From NCBI GenBank assembly GCA_020832135.1, contig JAFIFG010000123.1:1-64000 (forward strand): DNA of 64,000 bases, read 5' to 3'. The stretch is from Clostridiaceae bacterium (GTDB lineage: Bacteria; Bacillota; Clostridia; Peptostreptococcales; Natronincolaceae). Made by a program: the position numbers and the translations under genes. Shown here piece after piece: positions 9,396-18,605 of the stretch; the stretch's first letter is position 1; every line of letters starts with the position of its first letter. The notes below the pieces were generated by a model. That model saw only the letters and a program-made list of their open reading frames with translations, was not told the DNA's origin and did no database searches.

Positions 9396-10292
9396 ATGGT
9401 AATCTATGCTGAGTATGTTTTTTTAGAGAATTTTATTATGAATTTTATTATATTGTCTTTAACAGGAAGGTTTGCAAAGTATAGCACTAGCAAGGTAAAA
9501 CTTACTATTGCTGCTGCAATCAGTGCACTTTATGCCTTTATTATTTTCTTTCCATCACTACGGTTTTTATTCTCTATTGTAATGAAACTAGCATGCTCCA
9601 TGATTATTATTATTTTAGCCTTTACTCCCGATAAGTTTAAGGATTTTTTTAGACTTTTAGGAGTATTTTATTTAATCACTTTGGTTTTTGGAGGAGCTGG
9701 ATTTGCAATATTTTATTTCAGCAATTTTAACGGTATTATAAGCAATGGTGTCTTTTATATAACAGATATTTCCATGAAAAATATATTTATTGCTTGTGGT
9801 GTAGCTTATATACTTATTAATTTCTGTTGGGGCTATATACAAAAACAAATAACAAAGGAAAAGATATTTATGAAGGTGAAAATAGAAATCAATGGCACAG
9901 TTACTGAGGTTACTGGAATGGTGGACACTGGCAACTCTTTGGTTGATCCCATAAGTCAATACCCTGTTATTATAGTAGAATATGATGCTATTGTAGAAAT
10001 ATTACCTGAAGAAATACAAAGTTTATTTAGTGATAAGGGAATACCTAATTTAGCAGATATGACTTTAATTCTAAGCAACAGTAAATGGATGACCCGCATG
10101 AGAATGATACCCTATAATGCCCTAGGCACAGATCATGGTATGTTGGTTGGGTTCAAACCTGATGGGGTTTACTTAGAAAAGGAGGAAGCAAGTGATATAA
10201 AGAATGTCAAAAATATTGTTGTAGCTATTTATAATAGAAAACTATCAAAAGCAGGGGAGTATAGAGCATTACTTCATCCTGATTTAGTATAG
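9396..10292 (+). CDS. spoIIGA: Sigma-E processing peptidase SpoIIGA
   Basis: Membrane-bound aspartic protease that removes the pro-sequence of sigma-E in the mother cell. The 298 aa have five N-terminal membrane helices (about residues 1-150) and a C-terminal protease domain with the catalytic motif GMVDTGNSLVDP, Asp at about residue 177. B. subtilis SpoIIGA also needs contact with forespore SpoIIR. AGGAGG precedes the start codon ATG 9396. It is directly upstream of sigE, its substrate, as in the spoIIG operon of other spore formers. Confidence 0.96.
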   Translation: MVIYAEYVFLENFIMNFIILSLTGRFAKYSTSKVKLTIAAAISALYAFIIFFPSLRFLFSIVMKLACSMIIIILAFTPDKFKDFFRLLGVFYLITLVFGGAGFAIFYFSNFNGIISNGVFYITDISMKNIFIACGVAYILINFCWGYIQKQITKEKIFMKVKIEINGTVTEVTGMVDTGNSLVDPISQYPVIIVEYDAIVEILPEEIQSLFSDKGIPNLADMTLILSNSKWMTRMRMIPYNALGTDHGMLVGFKPDGVYLEKEEASDIKNVKNIVVAIYNRKLSKAGEYRALLHPDLV

Positions 10293-10337
10293 ATATATTG
10301 TAAGGATAGCATCAAAAAAACATAGGAGGGTTTCATC

Positions 10338-11072
10338 ATGAAACAGTTATTGGCAAAATTAAGACTTTTGTATAGATATTATTCCATTAAAATATTAAAG
10401 CACTTTAATCTATTTTCTGAAGAAAGTGTGTACTATATCGGGGGAAGTGAAACCTTACCACCTCCCTTAAGTAATGATGAAGAAAATGTATTAATAGAAA
10501 AACTAAAGGATGATCAGAGCACAGTAAGAACGATATTAATAGAGAGAAATTTAAGGCTAGTGGTATATATAGCCCGTAAGTTTGAAAATACAGGAATCGG
10601 TGTAGAGGATTTAATATCTATAGGAACCATAGGACTTATTAAAGCGGTTAATACCTTTAATCCAGAAAAAAATATTAAGCTAGCAACCTATGCATCCAGG
10701 TGTATAGAAAATGAAATCTTAATGTATCTTAGAAGAAATAATAAGGTAAGGATGGAGGTTTCTTTTGATGAACCTTTAAATATAGATTGGGATGGAAATG
10801 AGCTGCTATTGTCAGATATTCTAGGGACAGAAAACGATGTTATACATAAGTTTTTAGAAGAAGAGGTGGATCGAGAACTCCTAACTCTAGCACTGGATAA
10901 ATTAAACAATAGAGAGAAAAAAATAATGGAACTTAGATTTGGTCTAACTAATGGTAAAGAGAAAACACAAAAAGAAGTAGCCGATATTTTAGGTATTTCT
11001 CAATCCTATATATCCAGGCTAGAAAAACGTATTGTATCGAGGTTACAAAAAGAAATTAATAGAATGGTATGA
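10338..11072 (+). CDS. sigE: RNA polymerase sigma-E precursor (mother cell)
   Basis: Sporulation sigma factor for early mother-cell transcription, 244 aa. It begins with the pro-sequence (about residues 1-28), then [13 protein letters not shown], the conserved region after the SpoIIGA cleavage site. Region 2 ([16 protein letters not shown] and [19 protein letters not shown]) and region 4 ([19 protein letters not shown] helix-turn-helix) are intact. TAGGAGGG precedes ATG 10338. It lies 45 bases after spoIIGA, so the two are probably one transcript. Confidence 0.97.
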   Translation: MKQLLAKLRLLYRYYSIKILKHFNLFSEESVYYIGGSETLPPPLSNDEENVLIEKLKDDQSTVRTILIERNLRLVVYIARKFENTGIGVEDLISIGTIGLIKAVNTFNPEKNIKLATYASRCIENEILMYLRRNNKVRMEVSFDEPLNIDWDGNELLLSDILGTENDVIHKFLEEEVDRELLTLALDKLNNREKKIMELRFGLTNGKEKTQKEVADILGISQSYISRLEKRIVSRLQKEINRMV

Positions 11073-11169
11073 TTTATTATAGGAGCCTTCTTTAAGAATT
11101 TTAAAGGGGTTCCTTATGTTTTTGATAGATGTATAGAACAATAAGAAGGATTTTATCTTAATGGAACCT

Positions 11170-11197
11170 GCATAAAATTAAGGATAGCGTCAATAAT
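11170..11197 (+). promoter_or_regulatory. Possible sigma-F/G promoter of sigG
   Basis: GCATA at 11170-11174 followed after 14 bases by GTCAATAAT resembles the forespore sigma -35 element GCATA and, with one mismatch, a -10 of the GGNNAANNT type. In B. subtilis this gene is transcribed by sigma-F and then by sigma-G itself. The -10 match is imperfect, so this is a suggestion. Confidence 0.35.
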
Positions 11198-11244
11198 TTA
11201 AATATTAAAGGGGTAATTCATAGTGAAAGGAATGAGACGTCAGC

Positions 11245-12018
11245 ATGCACATCAACAAAGTAGAAATTTGTGGAGTAAACACAGCAGAATTACCGGTACT
11301 TACCAATAAAGAAATGCAGGGTTTATTTGTAAAAATTAAAAAAGGTGATCTTCAGGCAAGAGAACAGTTCATAAGAGGTAATCTAAGACTGGTATTAAGT
11401 GTGATACAAAGATTTAATAATAGAGGAGAACATGTGGATGATCTTTTTCAAGTAGGATGTATTGGCTTAATTAAGGCGATTGATAACTTTGATTTAAGTC
11501 ATAATGTAAGGTTTTCTACCTATGCAGTACCAATGATTATTGGGGAAATTAGAAGATACCTAAGAGATAATAATTCCATAAGAGTAAGTAGGTCCTTAAG
11601 GGATACAGCATATAAAGCATTACAGGTGAGAGATCAACTCATTAATAAGAATTCTAAAGAGCCGGTTATTTCAGAAATTGCCCAACAGTTGAATTTGCCT
11701 AGAGAAGATGTTGTATTTGCTTTAGATGCTATACAGGATCCCGTATCCTTATTTGAGCCTATCTATCATGATAGTGGAGATGCTATATTTGTTATGGATC
11801 AAGTAAGTGACGAAAAAAGTGAAGATGAAACCTGGATCGACGGTATAGCCATTAGGGAGGCCATGAGGAGATTAAATGATCGAGAGAAATTAATTCTAAC
11901 CTTAAGATTCTTTGAAGGAAGAACACAAATGGAGGTGGCGGATGAAATAGGAATATCACAAGCACAGGTATCAAGATTGGAAAAAACAGCTGTAAAACAT
12001 ATGAAAAAATATATTTAA
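11245..12018 (+). CDS. sigG: RNA polymerase sigma-G (forespore)
   Basis: Late forespore sigma factor, 257 aa. The N-terminus NKVEICGVNTAELPVL is the sigma-G signature; region 2 shows VDDLFQVGCIGLIKAIDNF and region 4 has EVADEIGISQAQVSRLEK. ATG 11245 is the first possible start in frame because TGA lies at 11233-11235. Its nearest purine-rich site, AAAGGA at 11226-11231, is rather far, while a better site serves an overlapping short reading frame that starts at GTG 11223. Order spoIIGA-sigE-sigG matches other spore formers. Confidence 0.96.
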   Translation: MHINKVEICGVNTAELPVLTNKEMQGLFVKIKKGDLQAREQFIRGNLRLVLSVIQRFNNRGEHVDDLFQVGCIGLIKAIDNFDLSHNVRFSTYAVPMIIGEIRRYLRDNNSIRVSRSLRDTAYKALQVRDQLINKNSKEPVISEIAQQLNLPREDVVFALDAIQDPVSLFEPIYHDSGDAIFVMDQVSDEKSEDETWIDGIAIREAMRRLNDREKLILTLRFFEGRTQMEVADEIGISQAQVSRLEKTAVKHMKKYI

Positions 12019-12030
12019 AAATATATTTAA

Positions 12031-12059
12031 AAATCACCTTTTATAGGTGGTTTTTTTTC
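12031..12059 (+). terminator. Terminator after sigG
   Basis: AATCACC pairs with GGTGGTT around a TTTTATA loop, followed by seven T. Short but convincing; it ends the spoIIGA-sigE-sigG stretch. Confidence 0.75.
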
Positions 12060-12142
12060 TGTATAGGCATAAAAAAGGTAGCAAGTCCATAAATATGTTG
12101 TATAGCATTTATGTGTGGAAAATATATCTGGAGGTGAAGTGG

Positions 12143-12475
12143 ATGATTAAAGCATCGGACTTAACGGAAAAAGAAGTGATCAATATAACTGATGGTAGAA
12201 GATTGGGTCATATAGCTGATATTGATGTAGATTTAAAAAAGGGAAAAATAAATGCTATTATCGTGCCTAATAATGAGAAATTTTTCGGATTTTTAGGAAA
12301 AGAAATGGAAAGTGAAATTAGTTGGGGAGAGATCAAAAAAATAGGCATAGATGTGATTTTAGTAGAAGTCAAGGGGAATATAGAGCCGCAAAAAATAAAG
12401 TATGATGCAGAGGAAACCTTTATCAACTATGATGCTATAAAAGACATAAGAGACGAGGATGACGAGAGAAAATAA
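12143..12475 (+). CDS. YlmC/YmxH family PRC-barrel sporulation-associated protein
   Basis: A 110 aa PRC-barrel protein. The start ATG 12143 follows TGGAGGTGAAGTGG and gives MIKASDLTEKEVINI; longer in-frame readings upstream lack a ribosome site and run through the sigG terminator. Conserved pieces are DGRRLGHIADIDVDL and INAIIVPNNEKFFGF. YlmC/YmxH proteins sit next to sigG in many Clostridia and Bacilli and are annotated as sporulation proteins, but no biochemical activity is established. Confidence 0.88.
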   Translation: MIKASDLTEKEVINITDGRRLGHIADIDVDLKKGKINAIIVPNNEKFFGFLGKEMESEISWGEIKKIGIDVILVEVKGNIEPQKIKYDAEETFINYDAIKDIRDEDDERK

Positions 12476-12567
12476 AATAATACTATAAATTTAGTTAGAC
12501 ATATTGGAAACAGTGTATTATAATATAGTTAAATTAAGTATGGTAAAAATATGGGGGTGAACAAAAG

Positions 12568-13029
12568 ATGAATTGTCCCTTTTGTGGTCATTACGAATCT
12601 AAAGTAGTGGATTCTAGACCCACCGATGAAGGTCAATCTATAAGAAGAAGAAGAGAGTGTATTACCTGTACCAAAAGATTTACTACATACGAGAAGGTAG
12701 AAGAAATACCTTTAATGATTATCAAAAAGAGTGGGGCTAGAGAACAATTTAATAGAAACAAGATTCTGAAAGGGATCATCAAATCCTGTGAAAAACGCCC
12801 TGTAGCCTTAAGCGACATAGAAAAAACAGCACATGAAATCGAAAAACAATTATATAATTCTATGGAAAAGGAAATAACAACTGAATTCATAGGTCAATTA
12901 GTGATGGAGCATATGAAAAAACTAGACGAGGTTGCCTATGTACGGTTTGCCTCCGTATACAGAGAATTTAAAGATATCAATACTTTTATGGGGGAATTAA
13001 GAAAGCTTTTAAATGAAAAAACAGAATGA
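12568..13029 (+). CDS. nrdR: Transcriptional repressor NrdR
   Basis: Nucleotide-sensing repressor of ribonucleotide reductase genes. The 153 aa have an N-terminal zinc ribbon with CPFC (Cys3, Cys6) and CITC (about residues 31-34), then an ATP-cone domain from about residue 48. Start [18 protein letters not shown] is the family standard, with GGGGGTG upstream of ATG 12568. No nrd gene lies in this window, so its targets are elsewhere. Confidence 0.97.
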   Translation: MNCPFCGHYESKVVDSRPTDEGQSIRRRRECITCTKRFTTYEKVEEIPLMIIKKSGAREQFNRNKILKGIIKSCEKRPVALSDIEKTAHEIEKQLYNSMEKEITTEFIGQLVMEHMKKLDEVAYVRFASVYREFKDINTFMGELRKLLNEKTE

Positions 13030-13038
13030 AATTTTTAG

Positions 13039-13070
13039 AGAGGAAGTTATTTATAGCTTCCTCTTAAATT
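13039..13070 (+). terminator. Weak terminator-like hairpin after nrdR
   Basis: AGAGGAAG pairs with CTTCCTCT around a ten-base loop; the following tract is TAAATT rather than a clean T run, so termination may be partial. Confidence 0.5.
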
Positions 13071-13192
13071 ATACATAAAATGATACTAAATTAATCCTCT
13101 GTGTATATAAAAGAGATTAGTCTTAGCAATAAACAGAAAATAAAAGGGAATAACTAATGTATAAATATGAAAATTGAAATAGGGGTGAAAGT

Positions 13193-14005
13193 ATGGCTTT
13201 TAAAATAGTAGAAAATGATGGTGTGAAAATCCTAAAAATAGAGGAACTAGAAAAATTGAATATAGTAAAGCATGGATTTAGTACTAGGATAGGTGGAGTT
13301 AGTAAAGGATCTTATGACTCTATGAACTTAGGGTTTGGTACAGAGGACAATAGGGAGAATGTTAGAGAAAATCTAAAGAGGCTTTGCAAAGCTATTGAAG
13401 TAAATGATGAGGATTTAGTCTTTGCTGACCAAGTCCATGATAATAAAGTGAAGATTGTAACAGAGGAGGATAAAGGCAAAGGTATACTCTATAAAAAAGA
13501 TTATAGAGGCATGGATGGGCTTATTACGAATAGACGTAATGTGCCTCTTTTGACTTTTCATGCTGATTGTGTGCCACTGTTTTTTGTAGATCCTGTAAAA
13601 AAGGTAATAGCAGCAGTGCATGCCGGTTGGCGAGGAACGGCATTGAAGATCGGAGAAGAGACGGTAACAAAGATGCTACAACACTTTAATTGTAAAGTAG
13701 AAGATATTATAGTGGCTATAGGACCTTCCATCGGAACCTGTTGTTATGAAGTTGCACAAGATGTAATAGATCAATTTAACACAAATTTTACAAACACTTC
13801 AAGATTTGTTGTTTCAATGGGTCAAGACAAGTATATGCTGGACTTATGGGAGGCCAACAGGTTAATCTTGAAGGAAATAGGAATCTTAGATAGAAATATA
13901 ATAAAAAGTGAACTATGCACCTGTTGTAATGAAGATTTATTTTACTCCCATCGTAGAGATAAAGGTCTTACAGGACGAATGGTATCTATTATTGAGCTAG
14001 TTTAA
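13193..14005 (+). CDS. pgeF: Multicopper-like PgeF/YlmD (LACC1-family) protein
   Basis: Member of the YfiH/PgeF/LACC1 family (270 aa), once called polyphenol oxidase; characterised members act as purine nucleoside phosphorylase/adenosine deaminase or edit peptidoglycan precursors. Conserved metal-site motifs are HADCVPLFFVD, AAVHAGWRGT, IGPSIGTCCYEV and CTCCNEDLFYSHRRD. GGGGTGAAAGT precedes ATG 13193. Position next to sigG, ylmC and nrdR resembles ylmD placement in Bacillus. The exact substrate here cannot be told from sequence. Confidence 0.92.
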   Translation: MAFKIVENDGVKILKIEELEKLNIVKHGFSTRIGGVSKGSYDSMNLGFGTEDNRENVRENLKRLCKAIEVNDEDLVFADQVHDNKVKIVTEEDKGKGILYKKDYRGMDGLITNRRNVPLLTFHADCVPLFFVDPVKKVIAAVHAGWRGTALKIGEETVTKMLQHFNCKVEDIIVAIGPSIGTCCYEVAQDVIDQFNTNFTNTSRFVVSMGQDKYMLDLWEANRLILKEIGILDRNIIKSELCTCCNEDLFYSHRRDKGLTGRMVSIIELV

Positions 14006-14022
14006 ATTAGGAGGTAAAATAC

Positions 14023-14712
14023 ATGGGTAAAAGAACCGTATTGGTTGTAGATGATGAAGAACATATTTTAGAGCTAATAAAATTTAATTTAGAGAAGAAT
14101 GGTTTTCATGTCATTACGGGGGATGATGGTGAGACAACTCTAGATTTATTGAAGAAAAATACAATAGATTTAGTAATACTTGATTTAATGCTGCCAGGTA
14201 TGGATGGACTAGAAGTGTGTAAACAAATAAGGAAAGTGCAGGATTTTAATAAACTTCCTATTATTATGCTGACAGCAAAGGGGGAGGAGACGGATCGAGT
14301 TCTAGGTCTAGAGTTAGGAGCAGATGATTATGTAACAAAGCCCTTTAGTGTCAGGGAACTAGTGGCTAGAGTAAAGGCAGTATTAAGAAGAAGTGAGGAT
14401 CAACAAAAGCAAGGAGAGAATATTTTACAGTTAAAAGATATCACTATTGACCTAGAAAAGCATGAAGTGACGGTAGCAGGAAAACAAACAGAATTAACCC
14501 TAAAGGAATTTGAACTACTAAAGATGTTGATGGAAAACAGAGGGAAAGTAATGTCAAGAAATGTATTATTAGATGAGGTGTGGGGTTATGATTACTATGG
14601 AGAAACAAGAACAGTAGATGTTCATATAAGACATCTACGAAAAAAGATAGAAGAGGATGAATCAGGAAAATATATAGAAACTATTCGGGGTGTAGGCTAT
14701 AAAATGAAGTAG
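14023..14712 (+). CDS. OmpR/PhoP-family response regulator
   Basis: DNA-binding response regulator, 229 aa. The receiver domain (1-120) has the acidic pair DDEE near residue 11, the phosphorylation site Asp54 in VILDLMLPG, and Lys in DYVTKPF. The C-terminal winged helix (about 130-229) ends with TVDVHIRHLRKKIE and IETIRGVGYKM. AGGAGG precedes ATG 14023. It pairs with the histidine kinase that follows nine bases later; the pair resembles PhoP/PhoR of phosphate response, but no pst or phoU gene is near. Confidence 0.95.
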   Translation: MGKRTVLVVDDEEHILELIKFNLEKNGFHVITGDDGETTLDLLKKNTIDLVILDLMLPGMDGLEVCKQIRKVQDFNKLPIIMLTAKGEETDRVLGLELGADDYVTKPFSVRELVARVKAVLRRSEDQQKQGENILQLKDITIDLEKHEVTVAGKQTELTLKEFELLKMLMENRGKVMSRNVLLDEVWGYDYYGETRTVDVHIRHLRKKIEEDESGKYIETIRGVGYKMK

Positions 14713-14720
14713 GTGAAGCT

Positions 14721-16481
14721 ATGCAAAAAAAGATATTTGCTATTTTTGTAGTAATTTTACTAGTAGGAGTATTTTCTACTGGGGTACTATCTTTGGGCCT
14801 TGTTCGCTCCAGTTATATTGAACAGGTGGAAGACAATTTGATTTCCAATGGAAAACTGGTTGAGGAGTTTATACAGACCAACAAAGATATGAATATTAAA
14901 GAACTGAAAATAGCTATAAATGATTTAGGACAAAAAATAGATAAAAGAATAACTATTGTAGACAAAGAAGGGAATGTCTTAGCGGATTCCTTTGTAACGG
15001 AGGGCTTTATTGAAAACCATAGGGATAGACCAGAAATCCAGGCGGCCTACCGGGGGGAAATAGGTAAAGATATTAGAAAAAGTGAAACTGTAGATTTAGA
15101 TATGATGTACATAGCATTGCCGGCAGAAGGATTAGAAATGGAAACAGTAGTGGTAAGGCTGGCGGTTAACCTATTAGAAATAAAGAGGTTAAACAGAGAA
15201 TTATTTTCCTATATAGCTATGTCCACCATTTTTGGACTTATTATTTCCCTATTAATAGGTTATAGGTTTATTGAAAAAATTATGGAGCCTATTAAAGAGA
15301 TTACAGAGACATCAAAAAAAATGGCAATGGGCCGTTACAAAGAAAGGGCTTATGTTTATTCAAAGGATGAAATAGGAGAACTGGCAGATCGGTTTAACCA
15401 TATGGCAGATACCCTAGAGGACACCATACAAAAACTTTCCGATAGCAATACAAAATTCAAGGCATTGCTAGGTAGTATTATAAATCCTATTATAGCAGTA
15501 GATAATAATAAGAATATTCTCCTATTGAACACAGCAGCAGAAAAACTATTTAATATTAAAGCTGAAGAAGCTATAGGTAAACACATATTAGAAGTCATTA
15601 GAAACAATCATTTAGACGAAGGAATTGAAAGGGTCTTTCATAATAATATTGAAACCCAGCTAGAGATTACACTGAGACATCCAAAGAAAAGTATATTAAA
15701 GGTTTATACTAACTTAATAAAATTAGAGCAGGATCCAACTAGAACCATAGGTTTGGTAACTTTAATGGAGGATATTACAGAGATTAGAAAATTAGAAAAA
15801 ATGCGTTCTGATTTTGTAGCCAATGTATCCCATGAGTTAAAAACACCATTAACCTCCATCAGTGGGTTTGTTGAAACTTTAAAGACCGGAGATATAGAAG
15901 ATGAAGCTACAAAGAATAGATTCCTGGATATTATAGATATAGAAGCTGAGAGATTAGCTAGATTGATTGATGATATCCTAACATTATCAGAAATAGAAAG
16001 CTCTCAGCATAAGGTATCAAAACAAGAGATACATCCTACCACATTTCTGCAGGAGGTAGGAGAGATTATGAAGCCAATCGCCAATAACAAAAGAATAAAC
16101 CTAATTACAGAGGTAGAGGCAAAGCTACCTACAATCTATGGTAATAGAGATTGGTTCAAGCAAATGATGATTAATCTAATAGATAATGCTATGAAATATA
16201 CACCAAGTGATGGCATAGTACAAATCAATGCCTACCAAAAATACAATAATATTATTATATCTGTTAAGGATACAGGGATAGGTATTCCCAAGAAGGATAT
16301 ACCTAGATTGTTCGAAAGGTTCTACAGAGTGGATAAAGCAAGGAGTAGAAAGGTTGGAGGAACTGGGTTAGGTTTAGCGATTGTAAAGCATATTGTCTTA
16401 TCCCTAAATGGCCAGATAAAAGTAAATAGTGAAGTAGAAAAGGGCTCGGAGTTTATCATCATCATTCCCTTTAAAGAATAA
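14721..16481 (+). CDS. PhoR-type sensor histidine kinase
   Basis: Membrane histidine kinase, 586 aa, partner of the upstream regulator. Order of parts: membrane helix (about 5-27), extracytoplasmic sensor (about 30-155), second helix (about 157-180), HAMP (about 180-235), PAS (about 240-345), HisKA with phospho-acceptor His371 in NVSHELKTPLTS, and HATPase with the N box MINLIDNAMKYTP and G boxes DTGIGIP and GGTGLGLAI. PhoR is the closest well-known type because of the HAMP-PAS order. A terminator follows, closing the pair as one operon. Confidence 0.94.
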   Translation: MQKKIFAIFVVILLVGVFSTGVLSLGLVRSSYIEQVEDNLISNGKLVEEFIQTNKDMNIKELKIAINDLGQKIDKRITIVDKEGNVLADSFVTEGFIENHRDRPEIQAAYRGEIGKDIRKSETVDLDMMYIALPAEGLEMETVVVRLAVNLLEIKRLNRELFSYIAMSTIFGLIISLLIGYRFIEKIMEPIKEITETSKKMAMGRYKERAYVYSKDEIGELADRFNHMADTLEDTIQKLSDSNTKFKALLGSIINPIIAVDNNKNILLLNTAAEKLFNIKAEEAIGKHILEVIRNNHLDEGIERVFHNNIETQLEITLRHPKKSILKVYTNLIKLEQDPTRTIGLVTLMEDITEIRKLEKMRSDFVANVSHELKTPLTSISGFVETLKTGDIEDEATKNRFLDIIDIEAERLARLIDDILTLSEIESSQHKVSKQEIHPTTFLQEVGEIMKPIANNKRINLITEVEAKLPTIYGNRDWFKQMMINLIDNAMKYTPSDGIVQINAYQKYNNIIISVKDTGIGIPKKDIPRLFERFYRVDKARSRKVGGTGLGLAIVKHIVLSLNGQIKVNSEVEKGSEFIIIIPFKE

Positions 16482-16491
16482 CTAAAATGTG

Positions 16492-16526
16492 AAGGAGATA
16501 CTTTTAAATAAGTATCTCCTTTTTTT
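16492..16526 (+). terminator. Terminator after the two-component operon
   Basis: AGGAGATACTT pairs perfectly with AGTATCTCCT around TTAAATA and is followed by seven T. Confidence 0.9.
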
Positions 16527-16579
16527 ACAGAAGAAAATATTTTTTTAAAATAGCTAAAGATTAAATTTAAACAAAAGCA

Positions 16580-16615
16580 GCTAACTTAAATAGGTATTCT
16601 TAAGTTAGCTTTTTG
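16580..16615 (+). terminator. Second hairpin with T run
   Basis: GCTAACTTAA and TTAAGTTAGC form a ten-base perfect stem with a ten-base loop and TTTTT after it. It lies between the kinase terminator and the next gene and may be a backup terminator or the end of a small untranslated RNA. Confidence 0.6.
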
Positions 16616-16684
16616 TATAGTTTCATAAAGCAGAGGGAAATATAAAAACAACATCATGTAATTATTATTTAAGGAGGAAAAAAT

Positions 16685-17422
16685 ATGTCCCTAGGAATGA
16701 TTTTATTAGTTTTAGTAGCTATTTTGATTTTTGCAGGAGTTGCAGAAAGAGTCTTGGACCGACTACGACTAAGTGATAAGGCGGCTATTGGTATCATTAT
16801 AGCCATCGTAGTTTCCACCATATTTATACCAAATATAAATATTACAGAGAATGTTGGCTTTAATGTTGGAGGATTTATTATCCCTATGGCTTTAGTCATT
16901 TATTTATTTGTTAAGGCAGAAACTGGGAAGGAAAAATTCAGAGCCATAGCAGCAGCTATCATAGGTGGTATTATTATTTATGGCACCCAAAGATACATAT
17001 TGCCTGCAGAGCCTGAAGCTCAAAACATAGACCCTAACTATGTATATGCTATTTTAGCTGGATTAGTTGCCTATATCTTAGGTCGTTCTAGAAGAGCTGC
17101 ATTTATAGCTGGAGTAGGTGGAGTTGTAGTAGCTGATTTAATTCAAATGATCATTAATGCAGTAAATAATGTTCCTGGCACCACAATATTTGGTGGAGCC
17201 GGTGGTGTAGATACTACAGTTATAGCTGGGATTTTAGCGGTGCTTTTGGCAGAAATCATAGGAGAGACAAGGGAAAGATTGCAGGGAGGAACATCAAAAA
17301 AGAATATGCATTTTGAAAAAGGGCATTTCGTCAGTACCCTAGGTGAAAGTGATGAAAAGAAAAACAAATCTAATGATGAAGGACACTCCCAAGAAAAAAG
17401 AGGTGAAGATGATGAAAAATAA
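16685..17422 (+). CDS. Unknown membrane protein in the spoIIP-YIEGIA cluster
   Basis: I do not recognise the family. The 245 aa protein has about seven hydrophobic helices (residues 1-205), then a charged, lysine-rich cytoplasmic-type tail ending in ...GEDDEK. AAGGAGG stands before ATG 16685. Its last 14 bases overlap the start of the SpoIIP-like gene, so translation of the two is coupled. Conserved-looking parts are GGVVVADLIQMIINA and VDTTVIAGILAVLLAEIIGE. Context suggests a role in spore formation; this is inference from neighbours only. Confidence 0.75.
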   Translation: MSLGMILLVLVAILIFAGVAERVLDRLRLSDKAAIGIIIAIVVSTIFIPNINITENVGFNVGGFIIPMALVIYLFVKAETGKEKFRAIAAAIIGGIIIYGTQRYILPAEPEAQNIDPNYVYAILAGLVAYILGRSRRAAFIAGVGGVVVADLIQMIINAVNNVPGTTIFGGAGGVDTTVIAGILAVLLAEIIGETRERLQGGTSKKNMHFEKGHFVSTLGESDEKKNKSNDEGHSQEKRGEDDEK

Positions 17423-18584
17423 AATAATAAGTTTAAGCTTAGTATGTATACTTATTATATTAACAACCCCCTTTGTTTATGGAGATGACTGGTATTCTCA
17501 GCATGGAACCTATTTTACAGTATATGATATAGAAACCAATGAAGTTCTATTTAAAACCGGTAGAGAAGTAACTGAAGGAGACCAATATCTAAGTGGAGAC
17601 AACAGAAGATACGAAGTGACTAGGGTTGATCAAGGTCGCAGTGAAGCCTTTGCAGAATTTAAAGAAGAAGTGACCTTGCCGAAGGTAAATAAAGTAGCCT
17701 TAGAGCAAGTCCGTTTAGCTCTAAGAGAAGAAGGTGGTCTTACGGCCTTTCTTCTAGCACAGGAGGAAGGTAATGGTGATGAAGGTGAAGAAGAAGCTAG
17801 AAGAGTAGGTATATATGCTACCCATACTGCTGAATCCTATGTGCCCACCGATGGTCAAGAGAGTATAGAAGAAGGTGGAGGTATATTAAAGGTAGCGGAA
17901 CGCTTAAGTAATGGCTTTGGAAACTTTGGTGTGGAAAGTATCTTTGATGATACTAACCATATTCCTCAAGATGCAGGGGCCTATAAACGGTCCAGAAGAA
18001 CAGCATTACAGCTACTTACAGAGCAGGGAGCATCATCTTTAATAGATGTCCATAGAGATGCTATACCAGCAGAGGAATATAATACAGAAATAGAAGGACA
18101 AGATGCTTCCAAGGTTAGGTTGGTTGTAGGTAGAAGAAATCAAAACTTTCAAGCTAATGAAGAGCTTGCAACCCACGTAAAGGCAGTGGCAGATGAGATG
18201 TATCCTGGACTAATAAAGGACATCTTCTATGCAAAGGGTGACTATAATCAGGATTTAACACCTAGAGCAATGCTTCTAGAAATGGGTACCTATGAAAACG
18301 AAAGAGAGAGAGCAGAAATCTCTGCTGATTATTTTGCAGAAGTAGCAACGACTGCACTATTTGGTGGTGTAGTAGAGGATGCAGAAACCGGAGTGCAAGA
18401 AGAAACAGCTGGAGTAGAAGAAAGTGATGAAGGCTCTGGCAGCGGTATTATGTGGATTGTTGGAATCGTAGTTCTAGGTGGCTTAGCATTCTTATTCTTA
18501 TCTACTGGTGGTAAGGAATGGAAATCTAAGGTATCTAACTTTAAACAGGAGTTTGCTAACTTACTAGGCAGAAGGAAAAAATAA
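17409..18584 (+). CDS. spoIIP: SpoIIP-like stage II sporulation protein (cell-wall amidase/endopeptidase)
   Basis: A 391 aa exported protein with a signal or anchor helix at about residues 5-25, a central domain with GIYATHTAESYVPTDG, LIDVHRDAIP and LEMGTYEN, the motifs of SpoIIP/AmiC-type wall hydrolases, and a C-terminal membrane helix (about 350-370) after an acidic linker. SpoIIP cuts peptidoglycan during engulfment together with SpoIID and SpoIIM. ATG 17409 is favoured: AGGTGAAG precedes it and an earlier in-frame ATG would add a lysine-rich leader before the signal. The C-terminal helix is unusual compared with Bacillus SpoIIP, so it may be a paralogue with a different role. Confidence 0.85.
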   Translation: MMKNKIISLSLVCILIILTTPFVYGDDWYSQHGTYFTVYDIETNEVLFKTGREVTEGDQYLSGDNRRYEVTRVDQGRSEAFAEFKEEVTLPKVNKVALEQVRLALREEGGLTAFLLAQEEGNGDEGEEEARRVGIYATHTAESYVPTDGQESIEEGGGILKVAERLSNGFGNFGVESIFDDTNHIPQDAGAYKRSRRTALQLLTEQGASSLIDVHRDAIPAEEYNTEIEGQDASKVRLVVGRRNQNFQANEELATHVKAVADEMYPGLIKDIFYAKGDYNQDLTPRAMLLEMGTYENERERAEISADYFAEVATTALFGGVVEDAETGVQEETAGVEESDEGSGSGIMWIVGIVVLGGLAFLFLSTGGKEWKSKVSNFKQEFANLLGRRKK

Positions 18585-18605
18585 GTGATGGGTAGGTGAT
18601 ATATA

